DNA from: Clostridia bacterium
GTDB taxonomy: Bacteria > Bacillota > Clostridia > Christensenellales > Borkfalkiaceae
DNA length: 64,000 bases
Direction: 5' to 3'
Assembly: GCA_017399035.1 (NCBI GenBank)
Contig: JAFQEM010000026.1
Coordinates: 62,001 to 126,000, forward strand
Part shown: one piece after another, positions 54,660 to 62,500 of the stretch
Position numbering within the stretch: position 1 is the stretch's first letter
Layout of the letters: the number at the start of each line of letters is the position of its first letter
Program-made: the position numbers and the translations under genes
The notes under the pieces: model-generated
The model's database searches: none
What the model saw: only the letters and a program-made list of their open reading frames with translations
What the model was told of the DNA's origin: nothing

Positions 54660-55400
54660 TTATTTTGAAAACTTATTTTTAAGACCGTACATCAACAGCC
54701 CTGCGGAAACCGCCGCATTTAAACTTTCAACACCGTTATCCATAGGAATACTTACGGTAAAATCCGCTTTTTCTTTAACAAGGTTAGAAACACCGTGTCC
54801 TTCGTTACCTATCACCAAACAAAAATCCCCACTTGGCGTATGTGTAAAAACGTTTTCGCCACACATATCTGCAACGTAAACTGGCAAATTTATGCTAGAT
54901 AGAATATCTTCAGTTTTTCCACGCGCAATTTTCACCCTAAAAACTCCGCTCATACTACAACGCGTTGCTTTAGGCGAAAAAGGGTCTGCGCACGCCTCGG
55001 TGGTATATACGGTATTATACCCTGCCGCCGCCGCAGTTCTAATTATCGCCCCCACGTTTGCAGGGTCGGCAACTCCGTCAAGAAACAATGCGCAACCGTT
55101 TGGCGCAGTTATTTCTTCAGAGGGCTTTTCTAACACTGCAAGCACGCCTTGCGGACTCTTTTCTGCGCTTATAGAAGAAAAAACTTCTTCCGTAACGCAC
55201 TCAACCTTAACCCCTTTAGCGTCAACGGTTGCAAGCCCACGTTCAGTACCTACGACCACACTCACGGGTAGATTAAGAGAAATCGCCTCGCTGACGATTT
55301 TGCTACCCTCAACCACGTAAAGGTTTAATTTATCACGGAACTTTTTATCTGAAAGCGAACGTATTTCTTTAATTAAAGAATTTTGTTTAGACGTTATCAT
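54660..55400 (-). CDS. TrmH-family RNA methyltransferase
   Basis: A 246-residue SpoU/TrmH-type 2'-O-methyltransferase with an N-terminal substrate-binding domain (YVVEGSKIVSEAI, about 28-40) and a C-terminal SPOUT knot: LDGVADPANVGAIIRTAAAAG (split here as LDGVADPANVG and AIIRTAAAAG, about 108-128), LVIGNEGHGVSNLV and VSIPMDNGVESLNAAVSAGL. The usual place of this YsgA-like gene is directly after rplT, as here; it probably methylates rRNA. There is no strong ribosome binding site before the ATG. A short inverted repeat TCAATTAA/TTAATTGA lies upstream (near 55420-55440). Confidence 0.9.
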   Translation of the reverse strand: MITSKQNSLIKEIRSLSDKKFRDKLNLYVVEGSKIVSEAISLNLPVSVVVGTERGLATVDAKGVKVECVTEEVFSSISAEKSPQGVLAVLEKPSEEITAPNGCALFLDGVADPANVGAIIRTAAAAGYNTVYTTEACADPFSPKATRCSMSGVFRVKIARGKTEDILSSINLPVYVADMCGENVFTHTPSGDFCLVIGNEGHGVSNLVKEKADFTVSIPMDNGVESLNAAVSAGLLMYGLKNKFSK

Positions 55401-55454
55401 TATGCTTGAAAATTATTTAGTCAATTAAAAATTTAATTGAACCAAAATTCAAAT

Positions 55455-55482
55455 AAAGCCTATCTTCAAAAAGGTAGGCTTT
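55455..55482 (-). terminator. Terminator after rplT
   Basis: An 8-bp stem AAAGCCTA/TAGGCTTT (55455-55462 with 55475-55482) with further pairing inside, followed on the minus strand by ATTTGAATTTT; moderate strength, so some read-through into the methyltransferase gene is likely. Confidence 0.7.
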
Positions 55483-55494
55483 AAGATTTTTATT

Positions 55495-55842
55495 TTAGAT
55501 GTTTTTTGCCTTTTCGCAAAGTGCGGTAAATGCAGCAGCATCAGAAACAGCAATTTCAGCAAGAACTTTTCTGTTAAGGTCGATACCTGCTTTCTTTAAG
55601 CCGAACATAAATTTGCTGTATGAAAGACCGTTCATTCTTGCAGCAGCGTTAATTCTTGCAATCCACAAAGAACGGAAATCTCTCTTCTTTGCCTTTCTTC
55701 CGATATAAGCGTACTTTTGCGCTTTCATAACGGCTTCACGAGCAACTCTATATCTCTTACTTCTTCCGCCAAAATAACCTTTAGCGAGTTTTAATATCTT
55801 TCTACGCTTTTTAACAGCGTTTACACCTCTTTTAATACGCAT
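55495..55842 (-). CDS. rplT: Ribosomal protein L20
   Basis: Large-subunit protein L20, 115 residues and full length, needed for early 50S assembly and known in Firmicutes as the repressor that binds the infC leader. It starts [18 protein letters not shown] and has [17 protein letters not shown] and [26 protein letters not shown] precedes it. It lies 17 nt after rpmI. Confidence 0.98.
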   Translation of the reverse strand: MRIKRGVNAVKKRRKILKLAKGYFGGRSKRYRVAREAVMKAQKYAYIGRKAKKRDFRSLWIARINAAARMNGLSYSKFMFGLKKAGIDLNRKVLAEIAVSDAAAFTALCEKAKNI

Positions 55843-55859
55843 AACTCAATCTCCTTTTC

Positions 55860-56057
55860 TTACTTATTGTAAATGAGGGTTTGAATAGTCTTCTGCTGGG
55901 TAGCGTCGACGTAAGCACCATCACACAAATTGTTCTTTCTCTTTCTGTCTTTCTTGGTAAGAATATGGTTCTTGCCAGAGCAAGCTCTCTTAATCTTGCC
56001 AGTTGCGGTTACTCTGAAACGTTTTTTAGCCGCACTTTTAGTTTTCATTTTAGGCAT
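55860..56057 (-). CDS. rpmI: Ribosomal protein L35
   Basis: Large-subunit protein L35, 65 residues. It starts [20 protein letters not shown] and includes [17 protein letters not shown], the usual basic pattern. It lies between infC (33 nt) and rplT (17 nt) in the standard order. Confidence 0.97.
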   Translation of the reverse strand: MPKMKTKSAAKKRFRVTATGKIKRACSGKNHILTKKDRKRKNNLCDGAYVDATQQKTIQTLIYNK

Positions 56058-56090
56058 AAATGTATCCTCCGTTGTTTTTTTATAATTTAA

Positions 56091-56603
56091 TTACGCTTTC
56101 AAAGGCGCAAGCATCATCCAAATGTTTCTGCCTTCTGTTAGCGGTTGTTTTTCCATAACGCCACTGTCTTTTACAAGTTCAAAAAATCTCTTCATAACGT
56201 CAAGCGCAAGTTCTGCGTGCGCCATTTGCCTACCACGAAGTCTAATTGAAACTTTAACTTTGTTTCCTGCCGTCAAAAACTTTTGCGTTTGCTTTGCCTT
56301 TATGTTTAGGTCGCCTACGTCAATAGTCATTGATAAGCCAACTTCTTTTACTTCTACGACTTTTTGATTCTTTTTAGCCTCTTTCGCCTTTTTCTTTTGT
56401 TCAAACAAGAATTTGCCGTAATTCATAACTTTGCATACGGGCGGATTTGCGTTGGGCGAAATTTTAACAAGGTCAAGCCCTGCGTCTTCAGCAACTTTTT
56501 GCGCATCGCGAGCAGACATAATGCCAAGTTGCTCGCCATTTTCACCTATAAGACGGACTTCTCTATCACGAATTTCCGTGTTTATTTGATGTTCCTTTTT
56601 AAT
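56091..56603 (-). CDS. infC: Translation initiation factor IF-3 (AUU start)
   Basis: IF-3 prevents premature 30S-50S joining and checks start-codon pairing. The product is about 170 residues with an N-terminal domain (INTEIRDREVRLIGENGEQ), a linker (FLFEQKKKAKEAKKNQK) and a C-terminal domain (VKVSIRLRGRQMAHAELA). The start is taken as the ATT at 56601-56603: GAGAGGT lies 8 nt upstream, and the protein then begins with the family KKEHQIN. An ATG further up at 56660 would add 19 residues that match nothing and lies in the leader. AUU starts on infC allow IF-3 to limit its own synthesis. Confidence 0.94.
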   Translation of the reverse strand: MKKEHQINTEIRDREVRLIGENGEQLGIMSARDAQKVAEDAGLDLVKISPNANPPVCKVMNYGKFLFEQKKKAKEAKKNQKVVEVKEVGLSMTIDVGDLNIKAKQTQKFLTAGNKVKVSIRLRGRQMAHAELALDVMKRFFELVKDSGVMEKQPLTEGRNIWMMLAPLKA

Positions 56604-56788
56604 GGTTTTGTACCTCTCAATAAAATTTTTCACTTTTGCCCTAGCAAAAGCAAATATCAAAAAAAAACAGGTTACTTAAAACTAAAGCAACCTGAAAAAT
56701 ACAAATAAATACAGCCAAAACTGTCTTAAAAGTATTGAACCGAACACATAAAAACCTGTCGGTGAGAAGGGTTACTTCTTCTTTAAGC
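56604..56788 (-). promoter_or_regulatory. infC leader with attenuator (probable L20 leader)
   Basis: A leader of about 185 nt between the promoter and the infC start. Near its 5' end ACCGA/TCGGT can pair around 56740-56765; further down is a terminator hairpin (56665-56693) ending in T8. The position is that of the Firmicutes L20 leader, where L20 binding favours termination; identity as an L20 target is inferred from position. Confidence 0.7.
56665..56693 (-). terminator. Attenuator hairpin in the infC leader
   Basis: CAGGTT-CTT with AAG-AACCTG, followed on the minus strand by eight T. It ends about 60 nt before the infC start, so it can block the whole operon. Confidence 0.85.
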
Positions 56789-56794
56789 CTTAAT

Positions 56795-56823
56795 ATAATA
56801 CATCATTTGCGCCCAAAAGTCAA
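56795..56823 (-). promoter_or_regulatory. Promoter of infC-rpmI-rplT
   Basis: Minus-strand TTGACT (56818-56823), 17 bp, TATTAT (56795-56800). Confidence 0.85.
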
Positions 56824-56886
56824 CAATTTTAACGCAAAATAAAAAATTATTTTAAATTTTTAAAGTTCCACTATTTACTAACAAAA

Positions 56887-56914
56887 AATCACTCGCACAA
56901 ACGTACAAGTGATT
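56887..56914 (-). terminator. Terminator after tRNA-Thr
   Basis: AATCACT/AGTGATT plus GTAC/GTGC with a GTTT loop, followed on the minus strand by TTTTTTGTT, 4 nt from the tRNA end. Confidence 0.9.
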
Positions 56915-56918
56915 ATCT

Positions 56919-56994
56919 TGGAGCTGGTGACGGGATTCGAACCTGCGACCTGCTGATTACGAATCAGCTGCTCTACCGACTGAGCCACACCAGC
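56919..56994 (-). tRNA. tRNA-Thr (CGT)
   Basis: A 76-nt tRNA with encoded CCA. Acceptor arm GCTGGTG/CACCAGC, D-arm with GGCTCAGTCGGTAGAGC, anticodon stem GCTGA/TCAGC with loop TTCGTAA (anticodon CGT, reads ACG), and T-arm with GGTTCGAATCC. Discriminator U fits Thr. It has its own promoter and terminator and no neighbouring tRNA. Confidence 0.97.
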
Positions 56995-57039
56995 AAAACT
57001 ATTCAACCAACTGAAAGCAAACTTTCAAATTGCTTGAAT

Positions 57040-57068
57040 ATAATATCATAAAACACAAAAAATATCAA
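57040..57068 (-). promoter_or_regulatory. Promoter of tRNA-Thr
   Basis: Minus-strand TTGATA (57063-57068), 17 bp, TATTAT (57040-57045). Confidence 0.78.
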
Positions 57069-57129
57069 CGATTTTTGCATATATAATTACGGTTTTTTAT
57101 TATTTTTGTTGCAAATAAACTTTTATATT

Positions 57130-57918
57130 TTATTTTATCAACTTCTTTATTGCATTTACGTTTGCTTTACCCACTTCATAACCTGCGTTGTAAGCAAAGT
57201 CAAGGTCTTTAAATTTATAGGGGTCCATATTGCCAAGTTCAGGCACTAAATATAAATCGGGTTTTTGCACTTCTATTTTATGGCGAGTAAGGTCAGCGTC
57301 CATAACTTCAAACGTGCGGAACATAAGCGTTATTAAGTTATATTTTTTAGTTTGTGTGCGAGCCTCACCCAACACGTCAACGGCAACTATTACTTCTGCG
57401 CCCATATCTCTAACCTGTTCAACGGGAACTCTACATTTTAATCCACCGTCAACAAGCGTCATACCGTCTTTAACGATAGGCTTAAATACGCCAGGAATAG
57501 TAGAACTAGCGGCAATACCTTCGCTTACGTCTTCATCACCGCCAAAAACTTTAAGATTTCCACTCCATAAATCAACTGCAACGCTCTTAAACGGAATTTC
57601 TAAATGATTAAAAGTGGGTTTTTCAGTAAAGTAACTAGAAAGTTTTTTGCGCATTTTTTGGGCACGCAAAAGCGCGCCGTTACCAAACGGGTTAAAAGAT
57701 AAATCAAAAATATCAGACATAGTAAGGTTATCTATTTCTTTTTTCATAAAATCAGCCGAATAGCCCGCAGAATAACATCCGCCAACAACCGAACCCATTG
57801 AAGTACCCGTAATGAAATCTGGCTTAACGCCACCCTCTTCCATCGCTTTAAGAAAACCTATATGAGCAACCCCTCGGCTACCACCTGCGCCTAATGCAAA
57901 CCCTAACTTTTTTGCCAT
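57130..57918 (-). CDS. Patatin-like phospholipase, copy 2
   Basis: A 262-residue patatin-family serine hydrolase without the basic N-terminal extension of the other copy. It has FALGAGGSRGVAHIGFL (oxyanion hole, about 6-22), GTSMGSVVGGCYSAGY (nucleophile Ser, about 39-54) and VDGGLKCRVP (catalytic Asp, about 155-164). It probably deacylates lipids. AAAGGTGAT precedes the start. It follows the esterase gene by 16 nt, so the two hydrolases are one operon. Confidence 0.88.
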   Translation of the reverse strand: MAKKLGFALGAGGSRGVAHIGFLKAMEEGGVKPDFITGTSMGSVVGGCYSAGYSADFMKKEIDNLTMSDIFDLSFNPFGNGALLRAQKMRKKLSSYFTEKPTFNHLEIPFKSVAVDLWSGNLKVFGGDEDVSEGIAASSTIPGVFKPIVKDGMTLVDGGLKCRVPVEQVRDMGAEVIVAVDVLGEARTQTKKYNLITLMFRTFEVMDADLTRHKIEVQKPDLYLVPELGNMDPYKFKDLDFAYNAGYEVGKANVNAIKKLIK

Positions 57919-57934
57919 AAAATCACCTTTTTAA

Positions 57935-58774
57935 TCAATTTTTAACTACAAAACCCCTATTTTTAAGCCACACTGCAGACGCTTCTACCCAAGGTTGAAC
58001 CGACTGTAAAATATGCGTTGCCGTCATTGACGGTGGCGCAGTTTCTTCATTAGCCAAAGAAAGCCCGTGACCACCCTGTTCATATAAATGCAATTCACAC
58101 GGAACGCCTTTTTCTCTATAAGATAAAGCCATAAGCAAACTACTTTCAGCTGGCACGACCTTGTCAAAATAATTACACCATAAAAATGCAGGAACGCTAT
58201 TTTCGTCAACTACGCTAGGCAAATCCATTTTCTTTCTCAATTCTTGGTCGCCTGCAGTTATATTATCAATGCTACCTTGATGAATTTTTCCATATGCAGA
58301 CAATACTGCGTACGACAAAACAACCGCATCAGGGCGACTTAATTTAGCACGTTCGCCTAAAACCTCTTCTATAACTTTTTCGCCGTATAAAGTTGCAAGC
58401 ATACCGCAAAGATGCCCACCTGCAGAAAAGCCGATTGCGCCAACGTGCTCTACGTCAACGCCCAAACTTTCAGCGTTTTCACGAATATAAATTATAGCCA
58501 TACACCCTTCTAAAAGTTGTGTTGGATAATGCAAAGGCGTAACCGAATATTCTAAAGTGAAAGCATTAAATCCCCTTGCCATATAAGCAAGCGCAATAGG
58601 TTCTTTTTCTCTTACGGAAACCGCTCTATATCCACCACCTGCGATAACCAACATAGCAGGGCGTTTTCTACCACCAAAAATTTCATCTAAACGATAAATG
58701 TTAAGATATCCTTTAGCCCCCTCTTCTTTTTTTATACCAAAATAAGAATATAAATCTACTTTTTCTAAATACAT
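57935..58774 (-). CDS. Alpha/beta-hydrolase, acetyl-esterase-like
   Basis: A 279-residue cytoplasmic alpha/beta-hydrolase of the BD-FAE/acetyl-xylan esterase-like group (COG0657). It has VIAGGGYRAVSVRE (oxyanion region, with GGG in place of HGGG, about 43-56), GAIGFSAGGHLCGML (nucleophile Ser, about 113-127), a late Asp and GGHGLSLA (His). It probably removes acetyl or short acyl groups from carbohydrates or small esters. GGAGAT lies 7 nt upstream of the ATG. Co-transcription with a patatin suggests ester turnover. Confidence 0.85.
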   Translation of the reverse strand: MYLEKVDLYSYFGIKKEEGAKGYLNIYRLDEIFGGRKRPAMLVIAGGGYRAVSVREKEPIALAYMARGFNAFTLEYSVTPLHYPTQLLEGCMAIIYIRENAESLGVDVEHVGAIGFSAGGHLCGMLATLYGEKVIEEVLGERAKLSRPDAVVLSYAVLSAYGKIHQGSIDNITAGDQELRKKMDLPSVVDENSVPAFLWCNYFDKVVPAESSLLMALSYREKGVPCELHLYEQGGHGLSLANEETAPPSMTATHILQSVQPWVEASAVWLKNRGFVVKN

Positions 58775-58825
58775 AACATTATCTCCAAAACAAACTTAAA
58801 TAATACCAAATCAACTTTCAAATTT

Positions 58826-58854
58826 ATTATATCACATCAAAAATTATTTTTAAA
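58826..58854 (-). promoter_or_regulatory. Promoter of the esterase-patatin operon
   Basis: Minus-strand TTTAAA (58849-58854), 17 bp, TATAAT (58826-58831) with TGn extension. Confidence 0.65.
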
Positions 58855-58882
58855 GTTTTTATCTAATTTTTTAATATAAAAT

Positions 58883-58909
58883 TTACCGCGTATCAAACGT
58901 ACGCGGTAA
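58883..58909 (-). terminator. Terminator after the antiporter gene
   Basis: A 10-bp perfect stem TTACCGCGTA/TACGCGGTAA (58883-58892 with 58900-58909), 7-nt loop. Confidence 0.88.
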
Positions 58910-58915
58910 TATTTT

Positions 58916-60277
58916 TTAAGTTTTATTTTCCGTGTCAACTGCCTTTTTTTCCGCACTGCAAACCGTTTGGTCTGTAACCGCACTCTCTGCAAGCGGCTTT
59001 TGTTCTAGATTAGAATCAAGTTTTCTTGCACTAACCTTTCCTTCTGGGTCAACTTCACCTGCTTTAACAAGCGCAATCTTGGTAAGGAACGGACCTATAA
59101 GTTCGTAAATTAAAACTGAGAACAAGGTTATGTTTGCAACCAAGAGCCCTGATGCGCCCAAAGCCTCTTCCGCCTTAATAGCCATACCCAAAGCAACACC
59201 TGCTTGTGGCAACAAAGTTATACCTAAATATTTTATGACGTTAGCGGGTGCTTTTGATATTCTAGCACTCAACGACGCGCCAAAATATTTACCGAGTGAA
59301 CGGAATACGATATAAACCACGCCGATTAAAACTATAACGATATCTGCCAAAACTGAAAGTTCAAGTTCTGCGCCTGAAAGCACGAAGAACAATATAAATA
59401 TGGGCGCAGTCCAACGGTCTAATCTGTCCATTAGTTCTTCTGAAAAATCACAAATATTGCAAAAAATAGTTCCGAGCATCATACAAGAAAGTAATGACGA
59501 AAACGCAATATGTATTCCGCCGATATTAAATTTAAGCATTGACAAACCAACCGTCAAAAACACGAATGCAACCGACATTGAAAGCCTTTTTGAACGAGAA
59601 TGGAAAAATCTTTCAAAAAACGTGAATAGATAACCCATAAGTGCGCCAAGCCCCAACGATAATACCACTTCTATGATAGGTTCAACTATTATAGAAATCA
59701 TGCTTACTTGACCTGCAATGAGAGCCTTTGCAACGCCAAACGAAACGGAAAATAAAACCAAACCAACGGCGTCGTCAAGAGCAACAACGGGTAAAAGGGT
59801 GTCCGTTACCGGTCCTTTTGCCTTATATTGACGAACGACCATAAGAGTTGCCGCAGGTGCTGTTGCCGACGCTATTGCGCCAAGAACTATTGCCGCTTCT
59901 AGCGGAAACTTATCAGGGATTATAAAATACAAACCCACCAACGCAACGTCAACTAATATAGTTGTAAATACCGCTTGAAATATACCGATAATAGTGGCTT
60001 GCTTGCCTATAGATTTAAGTTGTGAAAGCCTAAATTCATTACCGATAGAAAAAGCAATAAATCCAAGGGCTACGTCAGAAATAAGCGACAGAGAATCAAG
60101 GTTTTCCATACTGGTAAAACCTAAACCGTCAACCTTAAACGCACCCAAACAAAACGGACCTATTAAAACGCCCGCAACTAGATAAGCAGTTACGGCAGGT
60201 AGTTGCAAAAGTTTTGCAAGACGTGAAAGCATTAAACCTGCAAACAACGCAATAGATAAACTCAATAAAATTTCCAT
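58916..60277 (-). CDS. CPA2-family cation:proton antiporter
   Basis: A 453-residue monovalent cation:H+ antiporter of the CPA2/KefB-like class, with 11-13 membrane helices (about 1-400) and a short hydrophilic tail. The transport-site segments are SATAPAATLMVVRQYKAKG and LPVVALDDAVGLVLFSV (about 137-175), with the conserved Asp pair in helix 5/6. There is no RCK/TrkA domain, so it is the minimal form. It exchanges K+ or Na+ for protons. GGAGAT precedes the ATG. Confidence 0.92.
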   Translation of the reverse strand: MEILLSLSIALFAGLMLSRLAKLLQLPAVTAYLVAGVLIGPFCLGAFKVDGLGFTSMENLDSLSLISDVALGFIAFSIGNEFRLSQLKSIGKQATIIGIFQAVFTTILVDVALVGLYFIIPDKFPLEAAIVLGAIASATAPAATLMVVRQYKAKGPVTDTLLPVVALDDAVGLVLFSVSFGVAKALIAGQVSMISIIVEPIIEVVLSLGLGALMGYLFTFFERFFHSRSKRLSMSVAFVFLTVGLSMLKFNIGGIHIAFSSLLSCMMLGTIFCNICDFSEELMDRLDRWTAPIFILFFVLSGAELELSVLADIVIVLIGVVYIVFRSLGKYFGASLSARISKAPANVIKYLGITLLPQAGVALGMAIKAEEALGASGLLVANITLFSVLIYELIGPFLTKIALVKAGEVDPEGKVSARKLDSNLEQKPLAESAVTDQTVCSAEKKAVDTENKT

Positions 60278-60321
60278 ATAAAATCTCCGAAAAGAATATT
60301 ATTTTAATTACAACTTTATTG

Positions 60322-60350
60322 ATTTTAATACTTTAAAATATATTTGTCAA
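60322..60350 (-). promoter_or_regulatory. Promoter of the antiporter gene
   Basis: Minus-strand TTGACA (60345-60350), 17 bp, TAAAAT (60322-60327). Confidence 0.85.
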
Positions 60351-60420
60351 CATATTATAACGGCTAATTTATTAAAAATAAATTATTTTTTTGTTATTAA
60401 AAATATTATTTAAAATAAAC

Positions 60421-60444
60421 GAGCGCACTACTAATAGCGCGCCC
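60421..60444 (-). terminator. Terminator after the SDR gene
   Basis: A 10-bp stem with two G-T pairs (60421-60430 with 60435-60444), 4-nt loop, followed on the minus strand by GTTTATTTTAAAT. Confidence 0.7.
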
Positions 60445-60460
60445 ACAATTTAGCAAATAA

Positions 60461-61189
60461 TTAAATCAAAAACGGTTGTTTATTTGCCCTGTGAACAATA
60501 ATTTCATCTACAACGGCATTTCCCCTGTGTTTAAGAATAAACGTAATAATTTCTGCAATTTCTTCGGGTTTCGTCATTCCTTCCCCAGTTAGGTCTGGGC
60601 GAGAAACTTTTACCATATCGGTATAAACCCCACCTGGTGAAACTGCGTGCACCCTTATTCCGTCTTTATAAACCTCTGCGGAAAGTGATTTCGTTAGCCC
60701 TAAAAGCGCGTGTTTTGACGCAGTATAAGCGCTTTGTAAAGGATAACCAGCGTGCGCAACGACAGACGCCACGTTAAGAACGCTTGCCCTTGTTGACTTT
60801 TTCAAATAAGGCAGAGCAAGTTTAATTAGCATAAAAGGCACTCTTGCGTTTATTTTCATAATTTTATCGAAAATTTCAACGTCCGTCTGTTCAATAGGCG
60901 CGCTATACGCCATACCTGCGTTATTTATTAAAATATCAAGACCACCAGTAACGGATATTGCTTTTTCAAACAAGTTTACTAATATATTATCGTCGGTTAA
61001 ATCGCCTTCAAAAATCCAAGTTTTTACACCTTCTTTTTGAGCAAGCAAGGCGCTTTCTTGCAACTTGTTTAAATTGTTACCGCCGAACAACACAATATTA
61101 ACGCCCTCTTTTGCAAGGGCAACAACCGTTTGCCTACCTATTCCGCCACCTGCGCCCGTAATAAATGCAATTCTATCTTTTAAACTCAT
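60461..61189 (-). CDS. Short-chain dehydrogenase/reductase
   Basis: A 242-residue classical SDR: NAD(P)-binding TGAGGGIGRQTVVAL (about 11-25), LINNAGMAYS (about 87-96), catalytic Ser in LNVASVVAHAG, and the YTASK motif (Tyr about 154, Lys about 158). The overall pattern is like 3-oxoacyl-ACP reductase FabG and 3-ketoacyl/ketone reductases, but the C-terminus (HRANKQPFLI) is of the FabG-like YdfG group, so the substrate is open. It is monocistronic, with promoter and terminator. Confidence 0.88.
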   Translation of the reverse strand: MSLKDRIAFITGAGGGIGRQTVVALAKEGVNIVLFGGNNLNKLQESALLAQKEGVKTWIFEGDLTDDNILVNLFEKAISVTGGLDILINNAGMAYSAPIEQTDVEIFDKIMKINARVPFMLIKLALPYLKKSTRASVLNVASVVAHAGYPLQSAYTASKHALLGLTKSLSAEVYKDGIRVHAVSPGGVYTDMVKVSRPDLTGEGMTKPEEIAEIITFILKHRGNAVVDEIIVHRANKQPFLI

Positions 61190-61217
61190 TTTTCGTTCTC
61201 ACTTTTTATTTTGAATT

Positions 61218-61246
61218 ATTTTAACACAAAACTGCAGTTTTTACAA
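61218..61246 (-). promoter_or_regulatory. Promoter of the SDR gene
   Basis: Minus-strand TTGTAA (61241-61246), 17 bp, TAAAAT (61218-61223) with TGn extension. Confidence 0.78.
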
Positions 61247-61306
61247 TAAAAAAAACTAAAGATAGATAAAAAACAGTTAGTTTACTTATCAACAATCAAG
61301 TAGTAA

Positions 61307-61335
61307 TTGACAAATTTTAGCAATTACTATATTAT
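61307..61335 (+). promoter_or_regulatory. Promoter of the secreted-protein/HD operon
   Basis: Perfect TTGACA (61307-61312), 17 bp, TATTAT (61330-61335). The predicted start near 61342 leaves a leader of about 55 nt. Confidence 0.85.
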
Positions 61336-61396
61336 GTATAGTAATATTTATCCTTATAAAACGCAAAAAACTAACGCATCTAAAAAGGTTTTACTA

Positions 61397-62476
61397 ATGA
61401 AAAAAATGTATATTTCTATAATAAATTTATTTATTATTTTTCTTCTAACGCTGTGCTCAATAATATTGCCACCTGTAACTAAAACGGCAAAGGCAGAGAG
61501 TAATTTAACGATACCCAACGGCAGTTTTGAACAACAAGCCGTAAATAAAAAACTGCCTAGCGACTGGTCTTTTAATTATAGTCTTTACTTTTCTTATCCG
61601 TCAACTACTTCAATAAGTGGAAAAAGTATAAAACTAAATAAAGGTTCAAATTCTCTATTAACTATTACTAGCAAAAGTTTTTCTATTTTAGGCGGAAAAA
61701 CTTACGATTTTTCTTTTTATTGTTTAGCGGAAAATTCTGACACTACCGCAAGCATAACTATTCAACCTTATGATAATGGCGGATTTAAAAAAGATAAGTT
61801 AGAGCAAACCTTTTCGGTTAGCAAGTCTACTTGGCAACGCTTAAGTTTTGAAACTTATTTAGACCAAGAAGTTACACAAGTTCAAATTATTATTAGCATA
61901 AACGTTAAATCTACCGATTGCTATATCGACGAAGTTGGCGTTAATGAAGTAGTCAACTTGCCCGACTTAAAACTTACAACGCTATCTGGCGCCTCTTTAA
62001 GACTGATTAAAGACAGCGCAGGTATAAGATTTAGAGGAACGGTAGATAAAACTGCTTACGACGAATATTGTGATAAATTTGAAAACGTTAGCGCGGGAAT
62101 TTTATTTACGGTTAAAGAAAATCTTGACGGAATAACAGATTTTACCGTGCAAGAACTTTCAAATAAAGGCAGAGTATATAAATGCATTACCGCTGAAAAG
62201 TGGAACAATGGCAAAACTTTGCAAACTGATAACTTTTATGGATTTAACTGCGCAATAGTCAACGTAAAAGACGTTAATATCAACAGATATTATTGCGCGC
62301 GCTCATACGTTAAATTTGATAGAAACGGCGCTACCGAATACGTTTACGGCAACTTTTCAACCGCCGAAAATTCTCGTTCGGTTAAAGATTTAGCGCTTAC
62401 TGCTATGCAAGATTTAGACAGTTACGCACCAGAACAAATAACCATTATAGAATATTTTGCAAACCACGCAAATTGA
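61397..62476 (+). CDS. Secreted two-domain protein, carbohydrate-binding-like
   Basis: A 359-residue exported protein. The signal peptide is MKKMYISIINLFIIFL plus a second hydrophobic run, with probable cleavage after AKA (about residue 34). Residues about 38-185 look like a jelly-roll carbohydrate-binding module (IPNGSFEQ ... LPSDWSFN, many beta strands). Residues about 190-355 are a second unit beginning LSGASLRLIKDSAGIRFRGT and ending with a YCARSYVKF and RSVKDLALTAMQD pattern; I recall such units only as an unassigned domain of surface proteins from gut Clostridia, with low certainty. It has no sorting motif or anchor. AAAGG lies 8 nt before the ATG. It is followed by the HD-protein gene after 24 nt. 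Confidence 0.7.
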   Translation: MKKMYISIINLFIIFLLTLCSIILPPVTKTAKAESNLTIPNGSFEQQAVNKKLPSDWSFNYSLYFSYPSTTSISGKSIKLNKGSNSLLTITSKSFSILGGKTYDFSFYCLAENSDTTASITIQPYDNGGFKKDKLEQTFSVSKSTWQRLSFETYLDQEVTQVQIIISINVKSTDCYIDEVGVNEVVNLPDLKLTTLSGASLRLIKDSAGIRFRGTVDKTAYDEYCDKFENVSAGILFTVKENLDGITDFTVQELSNKGRVYKCITAEKWNNGKTLQTDNFYGFNCAIVNVKDVNINRYYCARSYVKFDRNGATEYVYGNFSTAENSRSVKDLALTAMQDLDSYAPEQITIIEYFANHAN

Positions 62477-62500
62477 TAAGCGAATAAACACGGAGTTAAT

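Noticed and set aside
61307..61396. N-terminal extension of the secreted protein
   Set aside because: It begins inside the -35 box; the ATG at 61397 has a ribosome binding site and directly starts the signal peptide.
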